A DNA stretch of 64,000 nt from Chthonobacter albigriseus (GCF_013839445.1 NZ_JACDIT010000001.1:358492-422491), one strand, 5' to 3'. Counted from the stretch's first letter, positions 1 through 9,243 are shown. Notes: generated by a model not told the origin, from the letters alone. Made by a program: numbers and translations.

Positions 1-1229
1 TCAACGGCAAGGTGTCGAAGATCCCCGGCGTGCGCGCCTTCGCGATCAATCCGAACAGCCTCGGCATCCGCGGCGGCGGCCAGGGTTTGCGCTTCGCGCT
101 GCTCGGCCCGGACTACCGCAGCCTTGGCGACGCGGCCAACCAGCTGATCGCTGCGATGGAAGCAAGGCCGGAATTCCGCAACATCCGCCTCGACGCGGAA
201 CCGACGCAGCCGCAGCTTTCCGTGCAGATCGACCGCGATCAGGCCCAGGATCTCGGCGTCTCGATCGACGGCCTCGGTGAGGCGCTGCAGGCGGTGCTCG
301 ACGGACGCAAGATCGCCGACGTCAACGCGGGCGAGCGAACCATTCCGGTGAAGCTGATCTCGACGGGTGTCGCCATCGACGACCCGAAGGATCTGGAGAA
401 CGTGTTTGTGCGCACCGGCGACGGGCGCATGGTGCCGATCTCCTCGATTGCGACCATCCGCGAAGAAGCCGTGGCTCCGTCGCTATCCCGCGAGGCGCAG
501 CAGCGGGCGGTGCCGATCACGGCGGAGCTCAACGGCGTCGCCCTCCAGGAAGCGCTGGATGCCGTCCGCGTTCTGGCCGCCGATACGCTGGAGGACCGGT
601 TCCGGATCGAGCCGCTCGGCGAGGCGGCGACGCTGGAGGAGACGTCCAGCGGTCTTGCGATCACCTTCGGCTTCGCGATCATCGTGATCCTGCTGGTGCT
701 CGCCGCGCAGTTCGAAAGCTTCGTCGCGGCCTTCATCATCATCGCGACCGTGCCGTTCGGGCTGGCGGCGGCGGTATTCGCGATGGTGCTGACCGGCGGA
801 TCGCTCAATCTCTACAGCCAGATCGGCCTCGTCATGCTTGTCGGCATCATGGCCAAGAACGGCATCCTGATCGTGGAGTTCGCCAACCAGCTGCGCGACG
901 AGGGGATGTCCGTCCGCCGCTCCATCGAGGAGGCCTGCCGGATCCGGCTGCGTCCGGTGATGATGACGATGATCGCCACGATCGTCGGCGCCGTGCCGCT
1001 GACGATCGCGTTCGGCGCCGGCGCGGAAGCCCGGCAGGCGCTCGGCTGGGTGCTGGTCGGCGGCCTCGGCATCGCAACGGTCTTCACGCTCTACCTGACG
1101 CCCGTCGTCTACCTGCTGCTCGCCGGCTTCTCCAAACCGCGGGCGAGTGAGGAAGCCAAGCTCGCCAAGGAACTGCGGGAAGCGGAAGGCCTCCGCCTGA
1201 TCGACGATCACGCCCTGCCGGCGGAGTGA
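1..1229 (+). CDS. RND efflux transporter permease, C-terminal part (5' end outside window)
   Basis: This is the 3' end of an inner-membrane RND (AcrB/MexF-type) proton-driven drug exporter. The frame is open from the first complete codon at base 3, so the GTG at 12 is probably internal and the real start lies upstream. About 409 residues are visible: a periplasmic porter/docking region with the typical 'LSVQIDRDQAQDLGVSI' segment, then about five membrane helices from roughly base 650. The helix segment 'GIMAKNGILIVEFANQLRDEG' is a strong RND signature. The protein ends with a short charged tail. The periplasmic adaptor gene would be expected upstream. Its substrate cannot be told from this fragment. 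Confidence 0.93.
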   Translation, partial: NGKVSKIPGVRAFAINPNSLGIRGGGQGLRFALLGPDYRSLGDAANQLIAAMEARPEFRNIRLDAEPTQPQLSVQIDRDQAQDLGVSIDGLGEALQAVLDGRKIADVNAGERTIPVKLISTGVAIDDPKDLENVFVRTGDGRMVPISSIATIREEAVAPSLSREAQQRAVPITAELNGVALQEALDAVRVLAADTLEDRFRIEPLGEAATLEETSSGLAITFGFAIIVILLVLAAQFESFVAAFIIIATVPFGLAAAVFAMVLTGGSLNLYSQIGLVMLVGIMAKNGILIVEFANQLRDEGMSVRRSIEEACRIRLRPVMMTMIATIVGAVPLTIAFGAGAEARQALGWVLVGGLGIATVFTLYLTPVVYLLLAGFSKPRASEEAKLAKELREAEGLRLIDDHALPAE

Positions 1230-1239
1230 TCCTCCAGCC

Positions 1240-2052
1240 TCAGCGCTCGTCCTTGCGACGGAGCTTCCGCTCCAGGGCGCCGAGGGCCAGCGACAGGCCC
1301 AGCGTCATGACGAGATAGAGGAAGGCGACGATGTTGTAGGTCTCGAAGTAACGGAAGTTGTTGGTGGCCGCCACCTTGCCCATGTAGGCGATGTCGGCGA
1401 CGCCGATGGCGGAGACCAGGGCGCTGTCCTTGATCATCGCGATGAAGTCGTTGCCGAGCGGGGGGAGCACAACGCGGATCGCCTGCGGCAGGATGATCAG
1501 GCGGAAGACCTGCGACCGTCGAAGGCCGAGGGCCGTCGCCGCCTCCACCTGCCCGCTGCCGACGGACAGGAACCCGGCCCGGAAGATCTCCGCGATGAAG
1601 GCGGCGTAGCCGATCATCAGCGCAAAGACAGCGCGCCAGATCAGGTCGATATCGCGCACAGCGACCGCCGGCAGATAGCCGGCTTCGATCGCTGCGGCGA
1701 AGACGCCGTTGTAAGCGCCGACGAGCGCCGGCACCCCCACGAAGGCGGTGTAGGAGAGGATGACGATGACCGGAATGCCGCGGATCAGCTGCACGTAGAA
1801 CCGCGCCACCTCTCGCAGCACCCGGTACCGGGACAATTGCGCGGCCGCGATGAGCAGCCCGAGTGCGCAGGCGAGCGCGAAGCTCGCCAATGTCACCCAG
1901 ACCGTCATCCACACGCCGCGGACCACGATCGCGAAAAGGTCGCTGTAGACCGGGTCGCGCCAGATCAGGAACCCGAGCCAAGCGCACAAGGCCAGGATGG
2001 CGACCAGCCACCAGGGAAACTCGGACCGTTCCACCGAGCCGGGGGCGGACAC
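1240..2052 (-). CDS. amino-acid ABC transporter permease (HisM/GlnP type)
   Basis: A 270-residue inner-membrane permease of the polar amino-acid uptake family. Helices lie near residues 14-32, 42-70, 80-105, 135-160 and 230-255. The cytoplasmic EAA loop that docks the ATPase is visible as 'EAATALGLRRSQVFRLIILP'. It is the second gene of a two-gene unit with the binding protein at 2127-2915, 74 bp upstream, and the gap holds a strong hairpin. No ATP-binding subunit follows, because the next gene runs on the other strand, so the transporter must borrow an ATPase encoded elsewhere. Family assignment is secure and the transported amino acid is unknown. Confidence 0.92.
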   Translation of the reverse strand: MSAPGSVERSEFPWWLVAILALCAWLGFLIWRDPVYSDLFAIVVRGVWMTVWVTLASFALACALGLLIAAAQLSRYRVLREVARFYVQLIRGIPVIVILSYTAFVGVPALVGAYNGVFAAAIEAGYLPAVAVRDIDLIWRAVFALMIGYAAFIAEIFRAGFLSVGSGQVEAATALGLRRSQVFRLIILPQAIRVVLPPLGNDFIAMIKDSALVSAIGVADIAYMGKVAATNNFRYFETYNIVAFLYLVMTLGLSLALGALERKLRRKDER

Positions 2053-2075
2053 GGATCAGACCCCGCGCGCTGAAC

Positions 2076-2107
2076 GGCAGGAGAGCCATGACGATGGCCC
2101 TCCTGCC
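2076..2107 (-). other. intercistronic hairpin between binding protein and permease
   Basis: An inverted repeat with arms GGCAGGAG-A-GCCAT and ATGGC-C-CTCCTGCC (one internal mismatch) around a 4-base loop. It lies between the stop of the amino-acid binding-protein gene and the start of its permease. There is no T-run, so it is more likely an mRNA-stabilising or partial attenuation structure than a full terminator. Confidence 0.55.
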
Positions 2108-2126
2108 CTGCCGTGAAGGACGTGGC

Positions 2127-2915
2127 TCACTTGTGGGTAAGCCATTTCTCGTTGAGTTTCTCGAAGCTGCCGTCGGCCTTCATCGCCGCGATCGCCGCGT
2201 TGAACGGTGCGACGAGGTCAGAGCCCTTCGGGAAGACGAAGCCGAACTCCTCGGCGCCGAGCACCTCATCGAGCGCCTTCAGCTTGCCGCCGCTCGCCGC
2301 GACGAACTTGTCGGCGCTGTAGCCGTCGGTCAAAAGCAGATCCACGTCGCCGGCATTGAGGGCGAGCAGGCTGTTCTCGAAGGTGTCGAACTGCTTCAGC
2401 CGGGGGCTTCCCTCCGTGCCGCCGAAGAAGGTGCCGACGGCCACATAGTACTGGGAGGTGCCGGGCAGCGCGACGACGGTCAGCTTCTCGTCGGCAGCGA
2501 AAGACTTGGAGTCGCTGAAGCGGGTCTCGTCAGCGCGGATCAGCATGCGGGTGGACGCGGCGAAATAGGCATCGGAGAAATCGACCACGCCCTTGCGCTC
2601 TTCGGTGATGGTGATCCCATCCGCCCCGGCGTCGAACTGCTTGTCGCGGATCGCCTGGAGCATGATGTCCCACGCCACGATCTTCCATTCGACGGTCGCG
2701 TTCAGCCGCTTGGCGGCCTCGTTGACGACGTCGATGTCGTAGCCGATCGGCTGGTTGGTGGCGGTATCGATGAAGGCATAGGGATTGTAGTCTGCAGCCG
2801 TCGCGAAGGCGATGGTTCTGCCCTTCAAATCCGGAAGTTCGGCCGCTGACGCGCCGACCGTCGCGGCGGCCAGCGTGAACGCGGCGACCGCGAGCGTCTT
2901 CAATGTCCTGAACAT
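2127..2915 (-). CDS. amino-acid ABC transporter periplasmic binding protein (SBP family 3)
   Basis: A 262-residue solute-binding protein. The start at 2915 is chosen because it opens a clean signal peptide (MFRTLKTLAVAAFTLAAATV..., cleavage after ASA near residue 24). A longer reading of the same frame adds only a low-quality leader. The body shows the family-3 pattern: 'YNPYAFIDTATNQPIGYDIDV' near the N-terminus, then 'FDAGADGITITEERKGVVDFS' and 'LNEKWLTHK' at the end. It would capture a polar amino acid in the periplasm and hand it to the permease encoded just downstream. The ligand is not identifiable from sequence. Confidence 0.93.
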   Translation of the reverse strand: MFRTLKTLAVAAFTLAAATVGASAAELPDLKGRTIAFATAADYNPYAFIDTATNQPIGYDIDVVNEAAKRLNATVEWKIVAWDIMLQAIRDKQFDAGADGITITEERKGVVDFSDAYFAASTRMLIRADETRFSDSKSFAADEKLTVVALPGTSQYYVAVGTFFGGTEGSPRLKQFDTFENSLLALNAGDVDLLLTDGYSADKFVAASGGKLKALDEVLGAEEFGFVFPKGSDLVAPFNAAIAAMKADGSFEKLNEKWLTHK

Positions 2916-3177
2916 GATGCCCCCTGTGGCATAGGCATGAAACGGATCGACAGGAATCCGGAGCCGATCAAACGGGATGCGGGGGCGGGAATCAAGCGGG
3001 ATGGCGCGGTCGCCAGCGCCCACGGCGCCGCCGTCGGCCCTCCGAGCGCAGGCAGACACTTGCCGGCTTTCGATTCTTGAAGTTTTCTGGTGGGAACATT
3101 CTCCATTTCCTCAGGATTTTGGATTTACCGACTAAGTAAGCACAAGTCCGTGCGGGGCAGGTGGGACAGGGAGCACG

Positions 3178-4827
3178 ATGGCGACGCACACGGTCCTCCT
3201 GGATCTCTTCGGCGGGGTAGCGCTCCTCGTCTGGGCGACGCGGATGGTGAAGACGGGCGTGCTGCGCGCCTTCGAGGACGGGCTGCGCGATCTGATCCGC
3301 AGTGCCACACAGAACCGGATCCGCGGTCTTGCCGCCGGCATCGCCACAGCGGCCCTGCTGCAGAGCTCGACCGCCGCAGGCCTGCTCGTCGCCTCCTTTG
3401 TGGAGCGCGGGATGATCCCGCTGTCCGGCGCTCTTGCGGTGATGCTCGGCGCCGACATCGGGTCTACGCTGGTGGTGCAGGCGATGTCGCTCGACCTGAC
3501 CCGACTGGTGCCCGTCCTGCTGATCGCCGGCGTTGTCGCCTTTCTCAACGGCAAGCAGGCCCGGACGCGACAGGTCGGACGGATCGCGATCGGCCTTGGC
3601 CTGATGATCCTTTCGCTCAGGATGATCGTCGCGGCATCCGCCCCAATGCGCGAAAGCCCGACGCTCGACGCCGTGCTGGCCGCGGTGGGCGGCGATCCGC
3701 TGGTCGCCCTGCTGATCTCCGCGGGGCTGACCTGGCTCGTCCATTCCAGCGTCGCGATGGTGCTCCTGTTCATGACGCTGGCCGGTGCCGGCGTGGTGGC
3801 GCCGGAAACCGCCGTGGTCCTGGTGCTCGGTGCCAATGTCGGCTCCGGGCTGATCCCGCTCGGGCTGACCGCTGGAGCCGGACCGGAGGTTCGGCGGCTT
3901 CTGGCCGGGAATCTTGCGTTCCGTTTCCTAGGCGCCCTGCTTGCGATTGCCGCGCTTCCCTGGGCTGTGCCCTTCCTCGATCAGGTCGGGCTCGCCCCGG
4001 CCTTGCTGGTCGCCTGCGCTCACACGGGTTTCAACCTTCTGCTCGCCACCGTCTTCCTGCCGCTGACCGGGGCCGCCGCGTCACTTCTCAGCCGGGCCAT
4101 GCCGGACCCCGTGGAAGCGCCGTCGCCGGCGCGGCCGGCCCACCTGGACGAGGCTCTGCTCGACCGTCCGAACCTTGCCATCGGGGCCGCAACGCGCGAG
4201 GTGATGCGGCTCGCCGACCTCGTGGAGATGATGCTCCGCGATTCGATCCGTGCGTTCGAAACCGACACGGCCATCGCGCCGGAGACGATTGCGGCGCAGG
4301 ACGATGCGATCGACCGGCTCCAGGAAGCCATCAAGCTCTACCTGACCCGCGTCACGCGGCAGCCGCTGCCGGATATGGACGCGCGGCGATGCTTCGACCT
4401 CATCGTCTTCACCACGAACCTGGAGCATGTCGGCGACATCATCGACAAGAGCCTGCTGATGCTCGCCGCCAAGAAGCAGCGGCAGCACCTGGCCTTTTCC
4501 GAAACCGGCTGGCGGGAGATCCAGCACCTGCACCGGCTGGTGCTCGAGCAGCTCCGCCTAGCCGTGACGGTGTTCGTCACGCAGGACCGGGCGATGGCCC
4601 GCGATCTCGTCGTCCGCAAGGACGAGATCCGGAGCCTGGAGCGGCAGGCGGTGGAAAGCCACCTGGCGCGCCTTCGGGACGGGACCACGGCGTCGATCGA
4701 ATCGAGCTCCATCCACCTCGACATCATCCGCGATCTCAAGCGGATCAACGCCCACGTGGCATCGGTCGCCTACCCGATCCTGGAACAGGCTGGCGTGCTG
4801 CGCGACACCCGGCTGAAAAGCGCATGA
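3178..4827 (+). CDS. Na/Pi cotransporter family protein with PhoU-like C-terminal domain
   Basis: A 549-residue membrane protein of the NptA/YjbB (Na_Pi_cotrans) family, which moves phosphate with sodium. Two inverted membrane repeats are visible. The first has the hallmark QSS at residues 62-64 and the second has HSS at 189-191 instead of QSS. About eight helices lie between residues 1 and 300, followed by a soluble helical PhoU-like domain from about 335 to 540. The start at 3178 follows a purine-rich GGGAGCACG sequence. It ends 4 bp from the convergent gene at 4832. It may act in export, as proposed for E. coli YjbB, rather than uptake. Confidence 0.9.
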   Translation: MATHTVLLDLFGGVALLVWATRMVKTGVLRAFEDGLRDLIRSATQNRIRGLAAGIATAALLQSSTAAGLLVASFVERGMIPLSGALAVMLGADIGSTLVVQAMSLDLTRLVPVLLIAGVVAFLNGKQARTRQVGRIAIGLGLMILSLRMIVAASAPMRESPTLDAVLAAVGGDPLVALLISAGLTWLVHSSVAMVLLFMTLAGAGVVAPETAVVLVLGANVGSGLIPLGLTAGAGPEVRRLLAGNLAFRFLGALLAIAALPWAVPFLDQVGLAPALLVACAHTGFNLLLATVFLPLTGAAASLLSRAMPDPVEAPSPARPAHLDEALLDRPNLAIGAATREVMRLADLVEMMLRDSIRAFETDTAIAPETIAAQDDAIDRLQEAIKLYLTRVTRQPLPDMDARRCFDLIVFTTNLEHVGDIIDKSLLMLAAKKQRQHLAFSETGWREIQHLHRLVLEQLRLAVTVFVTQDRAMARDLVVRKDEIRSLERQAVESHLARLRDGTTASIESSSIHLDIIRDLKRINAHVASVAYPILEQAGVLRDTRLKSA

Positions 4828-4831
4828 GCGC

Positions 4832-6484
4832 TCAGTCCGACGGATACCAGTATTTGGCGGCGGCCTGACCGCGTTCGATCAGCACATACTGGTTCGCAAA
4901 GACGCGGTAGGGATGGCTCCATTCGCCGTCCGGCCACTGCACGCGGATCTCGGCGCGTTCGGCGGTGCCGAGGCCGACGTGGGTCCAGCCGAGGTGCCCG
5001 GAGGCATGCCCGCCGCCGACCAGGACGTCGCGCGGCATGGTCCGCGTGCCGGTCTTCACCGCGATCCTGGATCCGACGCCCCATACGTTGGCGTCCTTCT
5101 GGACAAGCCTGATGCCGAGGAAGTTGCCCATCGGACCGTGCCGCGCGCCGCTGGCGACCCCGAGGTTCCGGAAGAGTGTCGCCGGGCCGCCGCGATTGAC
5201 CTGCAGGAGGTCGAGCATGCCGTCGAGGTTGAAGTCGACCACCGCGGCGCCGCGGCCCTTGGTGCCGGTGGCTATGCCCGCCTCCGCGCCCGCTTCGGCG
5301 AAGCTGCCGTCAAAGCGGCCGAGCAGCAGGTTGGAGGGGTCGAAATTGGCGAAGTCCGGCATGGCTTCGACGTTGCCCTTGGCGATGAACAGATCGATCG
5401 CGGCGTCGTTGTTGAAGTCGGCGAATTCGGTGTGCCAACCGGTTGAGGGGCGGAGATCGGACCCGGTGTAGGGGCGGTGGGCGGTCGCTCCCCGCTCGAA
5501 CGCGATGTCCTTGTAGATCGGCGTATCCTCGGCCGCCTCCTCATCGAGCATCTGGATCTTGGTATCGCCCATCGAGCTCAGCGCGTACTCCGGTGCGCCG
5601 TCGACGTTGAGATCGAATTGGGAGATGCCCATGCCCCAGATGGTCAGCCGCTGCCATCCGTCGCCACGATCGTAAAGGGCGGGCGGCTTGCCGGCGGGGA
5701 CCTTCCAGAGCTGCTCCTCGCCGCCGCGGTAGTACTGCCGGTCGTTGGTGACGCGCAGCGATGGCTCGCCGGAGCGGTTCCAATCGGTGAAGAGCAGGGA
5801 CAGCGCGCAGTATCCGGGCGTGAGCGCCTGCCGCTCCGCGTAGCGCGGACGATCGCCGGCCACGGGCCTGTAAAGGTCGTTGTCGTGGCAGGTGCCCCAG
5901 GGCGAGCCCGGCTGGGCGCGGTCAACGTAGTTGCCGAAGGCGAGGGTGGGATAACGCTCGCCCTTCTCCCAGGTGGCGGCGAAAGCGGTCGACCAGGCGC
6001 GGCCACCGTCGAAGCTCCACGTCTTGTCGGCCACAGCGAAGCTGCAGCCCGGGCCGCCCTTCAGCAGCAGGTTGCGACCGAGCTTGACCAGGGCGACGTC
6101 GGTGAAACCGTCGTTGTCGATGTCAAGCGGATAGGCGCCGAGCACGTTGACGAGATCCTTCTCGTCCAGTCCGAGCGAGGTCTCCTCGAAGGCGAGCGGG
6201 CCACCGACGATCGACCGGTTGAGGAAGAGCTTCAGCGGGTTCTTTCCGCCTGCGACCAGCGCCTCCGGCTTCATGTCCTGGTCGCAGTCGAAGGCGGCGA
6301 CGCCGCCGCCGACAAAGAACTCCCAGGGGCCGTCGTAGGTCTGGATCAGGCCCGCCGCCGCGTGCTCCTCGTGGAGGATCGGCACGTCACCGGTGGGTTT
6401 GCGCGGAGGCTGATCCTCCGCGCGGGCGGGAAGGGCAACCAACGTTGCCAGAAGGGCGGCGGAGAGGACGGGCAATCTGGCCAT
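4832..6484 (-). CDS. CRTAC1-type FG-GAP/VCBS repeat protein with ASPIC/UnbV C-terminal domain
   Basis: A 550-residue exported protein. The signal peptide MARLPVLSAALLATLVALPA begins at 6484, and the start overlaps the stop of the upstream di-heme gene by one base (TGATG), implying translational coupling. Calcium-binding FG-GAP-like repeats appear as 'DIDNDGFTDVALV', 'FDLNVDGAPEYAL', 'DFNNDAAIDLFIA' and 'DFNLDGMLDLLQV', so a beta-propeller is expected. The last ~100 residues match ASPIC/UnbV domains ('GVGSRIAVKTG...', 'IRVQWPDGEW'). The molecular function of bacterial CRTAC1-like proteins is not established. Pairing with a di-heme oxidoreductase suggests a periplasmic partner. Confidence 0.85.
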   Translation of the reverse strand: MARLPVLSAALLATLVALPARAEDQPPRKPTGDVPILHEEHAAAGLIQTYDGPWEFFVGGGVAAFDCDQDMKPEALVAGGKNPLKLFLNRSIVGGPLAFEETSLGLDEKDLVNVLGAYPLDIDNDGFTDVALVKLGRNLLLKGGPGCSFAVADKTWSFDGGRAWSTAFAATWEKGERYPTLAFGNYVDRAQPGSPWGTCHDNDLYRPVAGDRPRYAERQALTPGYCALSLLFTDWNRSGEPSLRVTNDRQYYRGGEEQLWKVPAGKPPALYDRGDGWQRLTIWGMGISQFDLNVDGAPEYALSSMGDTKIQMLDEEAAEDTPIYKDIAFERGATAHRPYTGSDLRPSTGWHTEFADFNNDAAIDLFIAKGNVEAMPDFANFDPSNLLLGRFDGSFAEAGAEAGIATGTKGRGAAVVDFNLDGMLDLLQVNRGGPATLFRNLGVASGARHGPMGNFLGIRLVQKDANVWGVGSRIAVKTGTRTMPRDVLVGGGHASGHLGWTHVGLGTAERAEIRVQWPDGEWSHPYRVFANQYVLIERGQAAAKYWYPSD

Positions 6485-7899
6485 CACTCGGTCTCCTCGA
6501 TCACCAGCGTCTTCAGGAAGGCGATGATGGCCTTGCGGTCGGCCTCGGGCAGCGTCTCGTAGGCCTTGCGGACGTCGGTCGCCTCGCCCGCGTGGGCGCG
6601 GATCACCTCGTCGAGGGTGGTGATGTCGCCGCGGTGGCCGTAGGGGGCGGAGGAGCCGATGCCCCAGAGTTCGGCGGTCATGAAGACGTCGCGAGCGACG
6701 AAACGCTGGGCCATCAGTTCGTTGCCGAGACGCTCGTTGCGCTGGTCGGCGATCTGGTGGCGCTTCAGGTCGCCGAAAAGCGGCACCAGCACCCTGCCCT
6801 GCTCGTCGCGCGGAAGCGCCTTCACCCACGCGAAACGGACGAAGTCGATCACGATCGGCTGCTCCACGTCGGCGAGCTTCAGGGTTCCGGCGGCGTCGAA
6901 CGGGCCGGGGTCGGTGAACTTCAGGCTCTCCAGCGGCAATGCGGGGCGATGGCAGGAGGCGCAGCCGGTCTCGGCAAAGAGCGCCTCGCCCCGGGCCGCC
7001 GCTGCCTTCCAGACGTCCGGCAGGTCGGTGCGGCGGGTCGGCACCGGCAAGGTCGCCTGCCAGGCGACCAGAGCCGAGATGTCTCCGTCGGAGACCTCGT
7101 CGACATGGCCGTCCTCGTCAAAGTCGGGCGTACCGGTCCAGCGGGCGCCGAAGCGCTCGGTCGCCTGGATGCCGTGGTGGACGTTGAGCGCGTTGATGGT
7201 GAACTGGCGCAGGGAGGTGAACACGCCCTTCTGGCTGAAGGGCCGCACGACGAGGTCCGTGTCCACGCCGTCGAGCCGGGTGATGTCCACCATGCCATCG
7301 GGCGACGCGGTGATACTGCCGAAGGGCACACCCTTGGACGAGAGATCGCGCGTCACCGCCTTGCCCGACGCGCGGGCCTCCTTGAGGGCCGCAGCGCGGA
7401 TCGTCTGGAGGTCGGCGGTCATCTCGCGGGCGAGGAGTTCGACGAGGCCGGAGCCCTGCAGGATGTTGGAGTTCCGCTCGTTGGAGAACTGCGGGTCCAG
7501 GCTGTCGAAGTCGGCGCTCTCGAAGCCCTCGGAGACGAACACGTTGGCGACGAAATCGCCCGCCGCACCTGCCACCGGATCGTTGTGGCAGGCGACGCAG
7601 GCGTTGGCGTCTGGGCCATGCGTCCGGCTGAACGTTTCGGCGATAGGCCGCTTGCGGCGGGTCGGCACGATCGCCTGGGTGGCCATTGGCCGGCCTGCGC
7701 CGTCGAGGGTGGTGAACTTGGCGCGGAACAGGGTCTCCCCCTTCAGGATCAGCGCATCGATGGCGGCTTCTCCTTCCCGGGCGATCTCCTCCAGAACGAG
7801 GTGCTGGCCGATGGTGGTCTCCGCCCACGGCTCCTCGGAGGCGGCGGCAGGGGCGATGGCCGCCATGGCGGCGGCTAGGAGAACGGGCAGACGGTTCAT
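6484..7899 (-). CDS. periplasmic di-heme oxidoreductase (DHOR/MauG-like c-type cytochrome)
   Basis: A 471-residue exported cytochrome. After a signal peptide (cleavage near residue 20) there are exactly two haem c attachment motifs, CVACH at 101-105 and CASCH at 313-317. The C-terminal 'ELWGIGSSAPYGHRGDITTLDEVIRAHAGEA' segment matches the conserved end of di-heme oxidoreductases (the so-called thiol oxidoreductase family, related to MauG and cytochrome c peroxidase). It is the middle gene of a ROK regulator - di-heme - FG-GAP operon, with a 1-bp gap upstream and a 1-base overlap downstream. The substrate is unknown. MauG-like post-translational oxidation of the neighbouring protein is only a possibility. 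Confidence 0.87.
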   Translation of the reverse strand: MNRLPVLLAAAMAAIAPAAASEEPWAETTIGQHLVLEEIAREGEAAIDALILKGETLFRAKFTTLDGAGRPMATQAIVPTRRKRPIAETFSRTHGPDANACVACHNDPVAGAAGDFVANVFVSEGFESADFDSLDPQFSNERNSNILQGSGLVELLAREMTADLQTIRAAALKEARASGKAVTRDLSSKGVPFGSITASPDGMVDITRLDGVDTDLVVRPFSQKGVFTSLRQFTINALNVHHGIQATERFGARWTGTPDFDEDGHVDEVSDGDISALVAWQATLPVPTRRTDLPDVWKAAAARGEALFAETGCASCHRPALPLESLKFTDPGPFDAAGTLKLADVEQPIVIDFVRFAWVKALPRDEQGRVLVPLFGDLKRHQIADQRNERLGNELMAQRFVARDVFMTAELWGIGSSAPYGHRGDITTLDEVIRAHAGEATDVRKAYETLPEADRKAIIAFLKTLVIEETE

Positions 7900-7900
7900 G

Positions 7901-9205
7901 TCAGGCCACCAGGTCTTGGCGGAAGAGTTGGGCGTTGGCCGGGTCGGCGAACACCTCGCGGTCGAGCCGTGCCAGTGCGTCGGCGACGAGCCCGGTCAGG
8001 ATCATGTCCTTGTCCCAGGGCAGCGTCTCGAACACGGTGAACCGGCGCAGGTCTTCCACGAGCGCGTCGCCGATCGCCCGGTGCATGGCCGGTTCGATCA
8101 GCGGGAAGGCGCGGGTGGAGGCTCCGGTAAAGACGATCCGTCCGGGGTTGATCAGCGCCATCAGCCGGGCGAGGCCGTAGCCGAGCGCCTCGCCGGCCTT
8201 TTCGTAGATCGCCAGCACGCGTCCGTCGCCACCGGCGGCGGCGGCTTCAAGCGCCAGCAATTCGGCATTGGTCGGGCTCGCGTCGCGTGGGTCGGTGTCC
8301 GGCGGCATGCCCTTGGCGTCGCGGTAGATGGCATAGTCCGCCGCGAAAGCCTCCACGCAGCCGCGTCGCCCGCAACGGCAGAGCGGTCCGTGCGGGATGT
8401 GGTTCATGTGGCCGAACTCGGCCGCGGAGCCGTTGGCGCCGGAGTGCAGCTTGTCGCCGATGAAGAGCCCCATGCCGACGCCGTAGTCGACAAAGACGAC
8501 GGCGAAAGTGCCGCCGTAGGTCGTCGGATCGGCGGCGTGGAGCGCTTCGGCGATCATGTTGGCGTCGTTGGCGATTTCGCAGCGGACGCCGAAGGCGGCC
8601 TCGAGCGGATCGACGAGGCGCACGTCGCCCTCGGTGAAGGCGGGCGACCACATGACCGAGCCGGATCCCTGGTCGACGAAGCCCTGGGCAGCGATCGCGA
8701 TCTCCGCGATGCGGCGGGCCGAAACCCGCTCCTCGGCAAGGAAGGTGCGCGCCAGCTCGACCAGGCGCTTGGGAAAGGCAAGGCGGCCTTCGCCGATGGT
8801 GCGAATGGACAGATCGCGACGGGCGGCGATCTGTCCACCGAAATCGGCAAGCACGAAGGTCACCTGGTTGATGGCGATCTTGATGCCGAGGATGTAGGCG
8901 GCACGGGCGTCGAGGCGGAGCAGGATCCGGGGACGTCCCCGACGAGCCGGCAAGCCGGGGTCGGCGTCGATCACATCGGACACTTCGTCCGCCACGGTCT
9001 CCACGAGCCCCTCGCTGATCAGGTCGGCGGTGATGGCGGTGATGGTGGCCGGCGAAAGCTTGGTTACGGCACCCAGATCGACGCGGGCGATCGGAGCCCG
9101 GCGGCGCAGATTGGACAACACCAACGCCCGGTTCTGACGGCGGACGAGATCGCTGTCGGCTTTCATCTGGGGACTGCGGGAGCCGCGCAGAGGGCGATTC
9201 CTCAT
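7901..9205 (-). CDS. ROK-family transcriptional repressor (NagC/XylR type)
   Basis: A 434-residue regulator. The start at 9205 is chosen because GGGGGA lies about 7 bases upstream. A winged helix-turn-helix occupies roughly residues 15-70 ('RVDLGAVTKLSPATITAITADL'), followed by a ROK sugar-binding/kinase-like fold with 'DYGVGMGLFIGDKLHSG' and the zinc motif CRCGRRGCVE. It is transcribed divergently from xylF-xylH-xylG, and two copies of a TGATG-N6-CATCA palindrome lie between them. By analogy with XylR and NagC it probably represses the sugar transporter and itself until sugar binds. Unusually, it is co-transcribed with a di-heme oxidoreductase and an FG-GAP protein. Confidence 0.9.
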   Translation of the reverse strand: MRNRPLRGSRSPQMKADSDLVRRQNRALVLSNLRRRAPIARVDLGAVTKLSPATITAITADLISEGLVETVADEVSDVIDADPGLPARRGRPRILLRLDARAAYILGIKIAINQVTFVLADFGGQIAARRDLSIRTIGEGRLAFPKRLVELARTFLAEERVSARRIAEIAIAAQGFVDQGSGSVMWSPAFTEGDVRLVDPLEAAFGVRCEIANDANMIAEALHAADPTTYGGTFAVVFVDYGVGMGLFIGDKLHSGANGSAAEFGHMNHIPHGPLCRCGRRGCVEAFAADYAIYRDAKGMPPDTDPRDASPTNAELLALEAAAAGGDGRVLAIYEKAGEALGYGLARLMALINPGRIVFTGASTRAFPLIEPAMHRAIGDALVEDLRRFTVFETLPWDKDMILTGLVADALARLDREVFADPANAQLFRQDLVA

Positions 9206-9225
9206 CGGTTTCCCCCGCTTTGGAC

Positions 9226-9243
9226 CTGATGGGATCCCATCAG
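9226..9243. promoter_or_regulatory. putative ROK operator, copy 1 (perfect 18-bp palindrome)
   Basis: CTGATGGGATCCCATCAG is a perfect palindrome whose proximal edge lies 21 bp upstream of the ROK start codon. Its arms TGATGG and CCATCA recur in the second site 116 bp away. A repressor bound here would block transcription of the ROK operon. Confidence 0.6.

Noticed and set aside
3090..4868. A 592-codon plus-strand frame overlapping the Na/Pi cotransporter
   Set aside because: The translation is Arg/Pro/Gly-rich with no domain. The alternative frame at 3178 gives a full membrane protein with QSS motifs.
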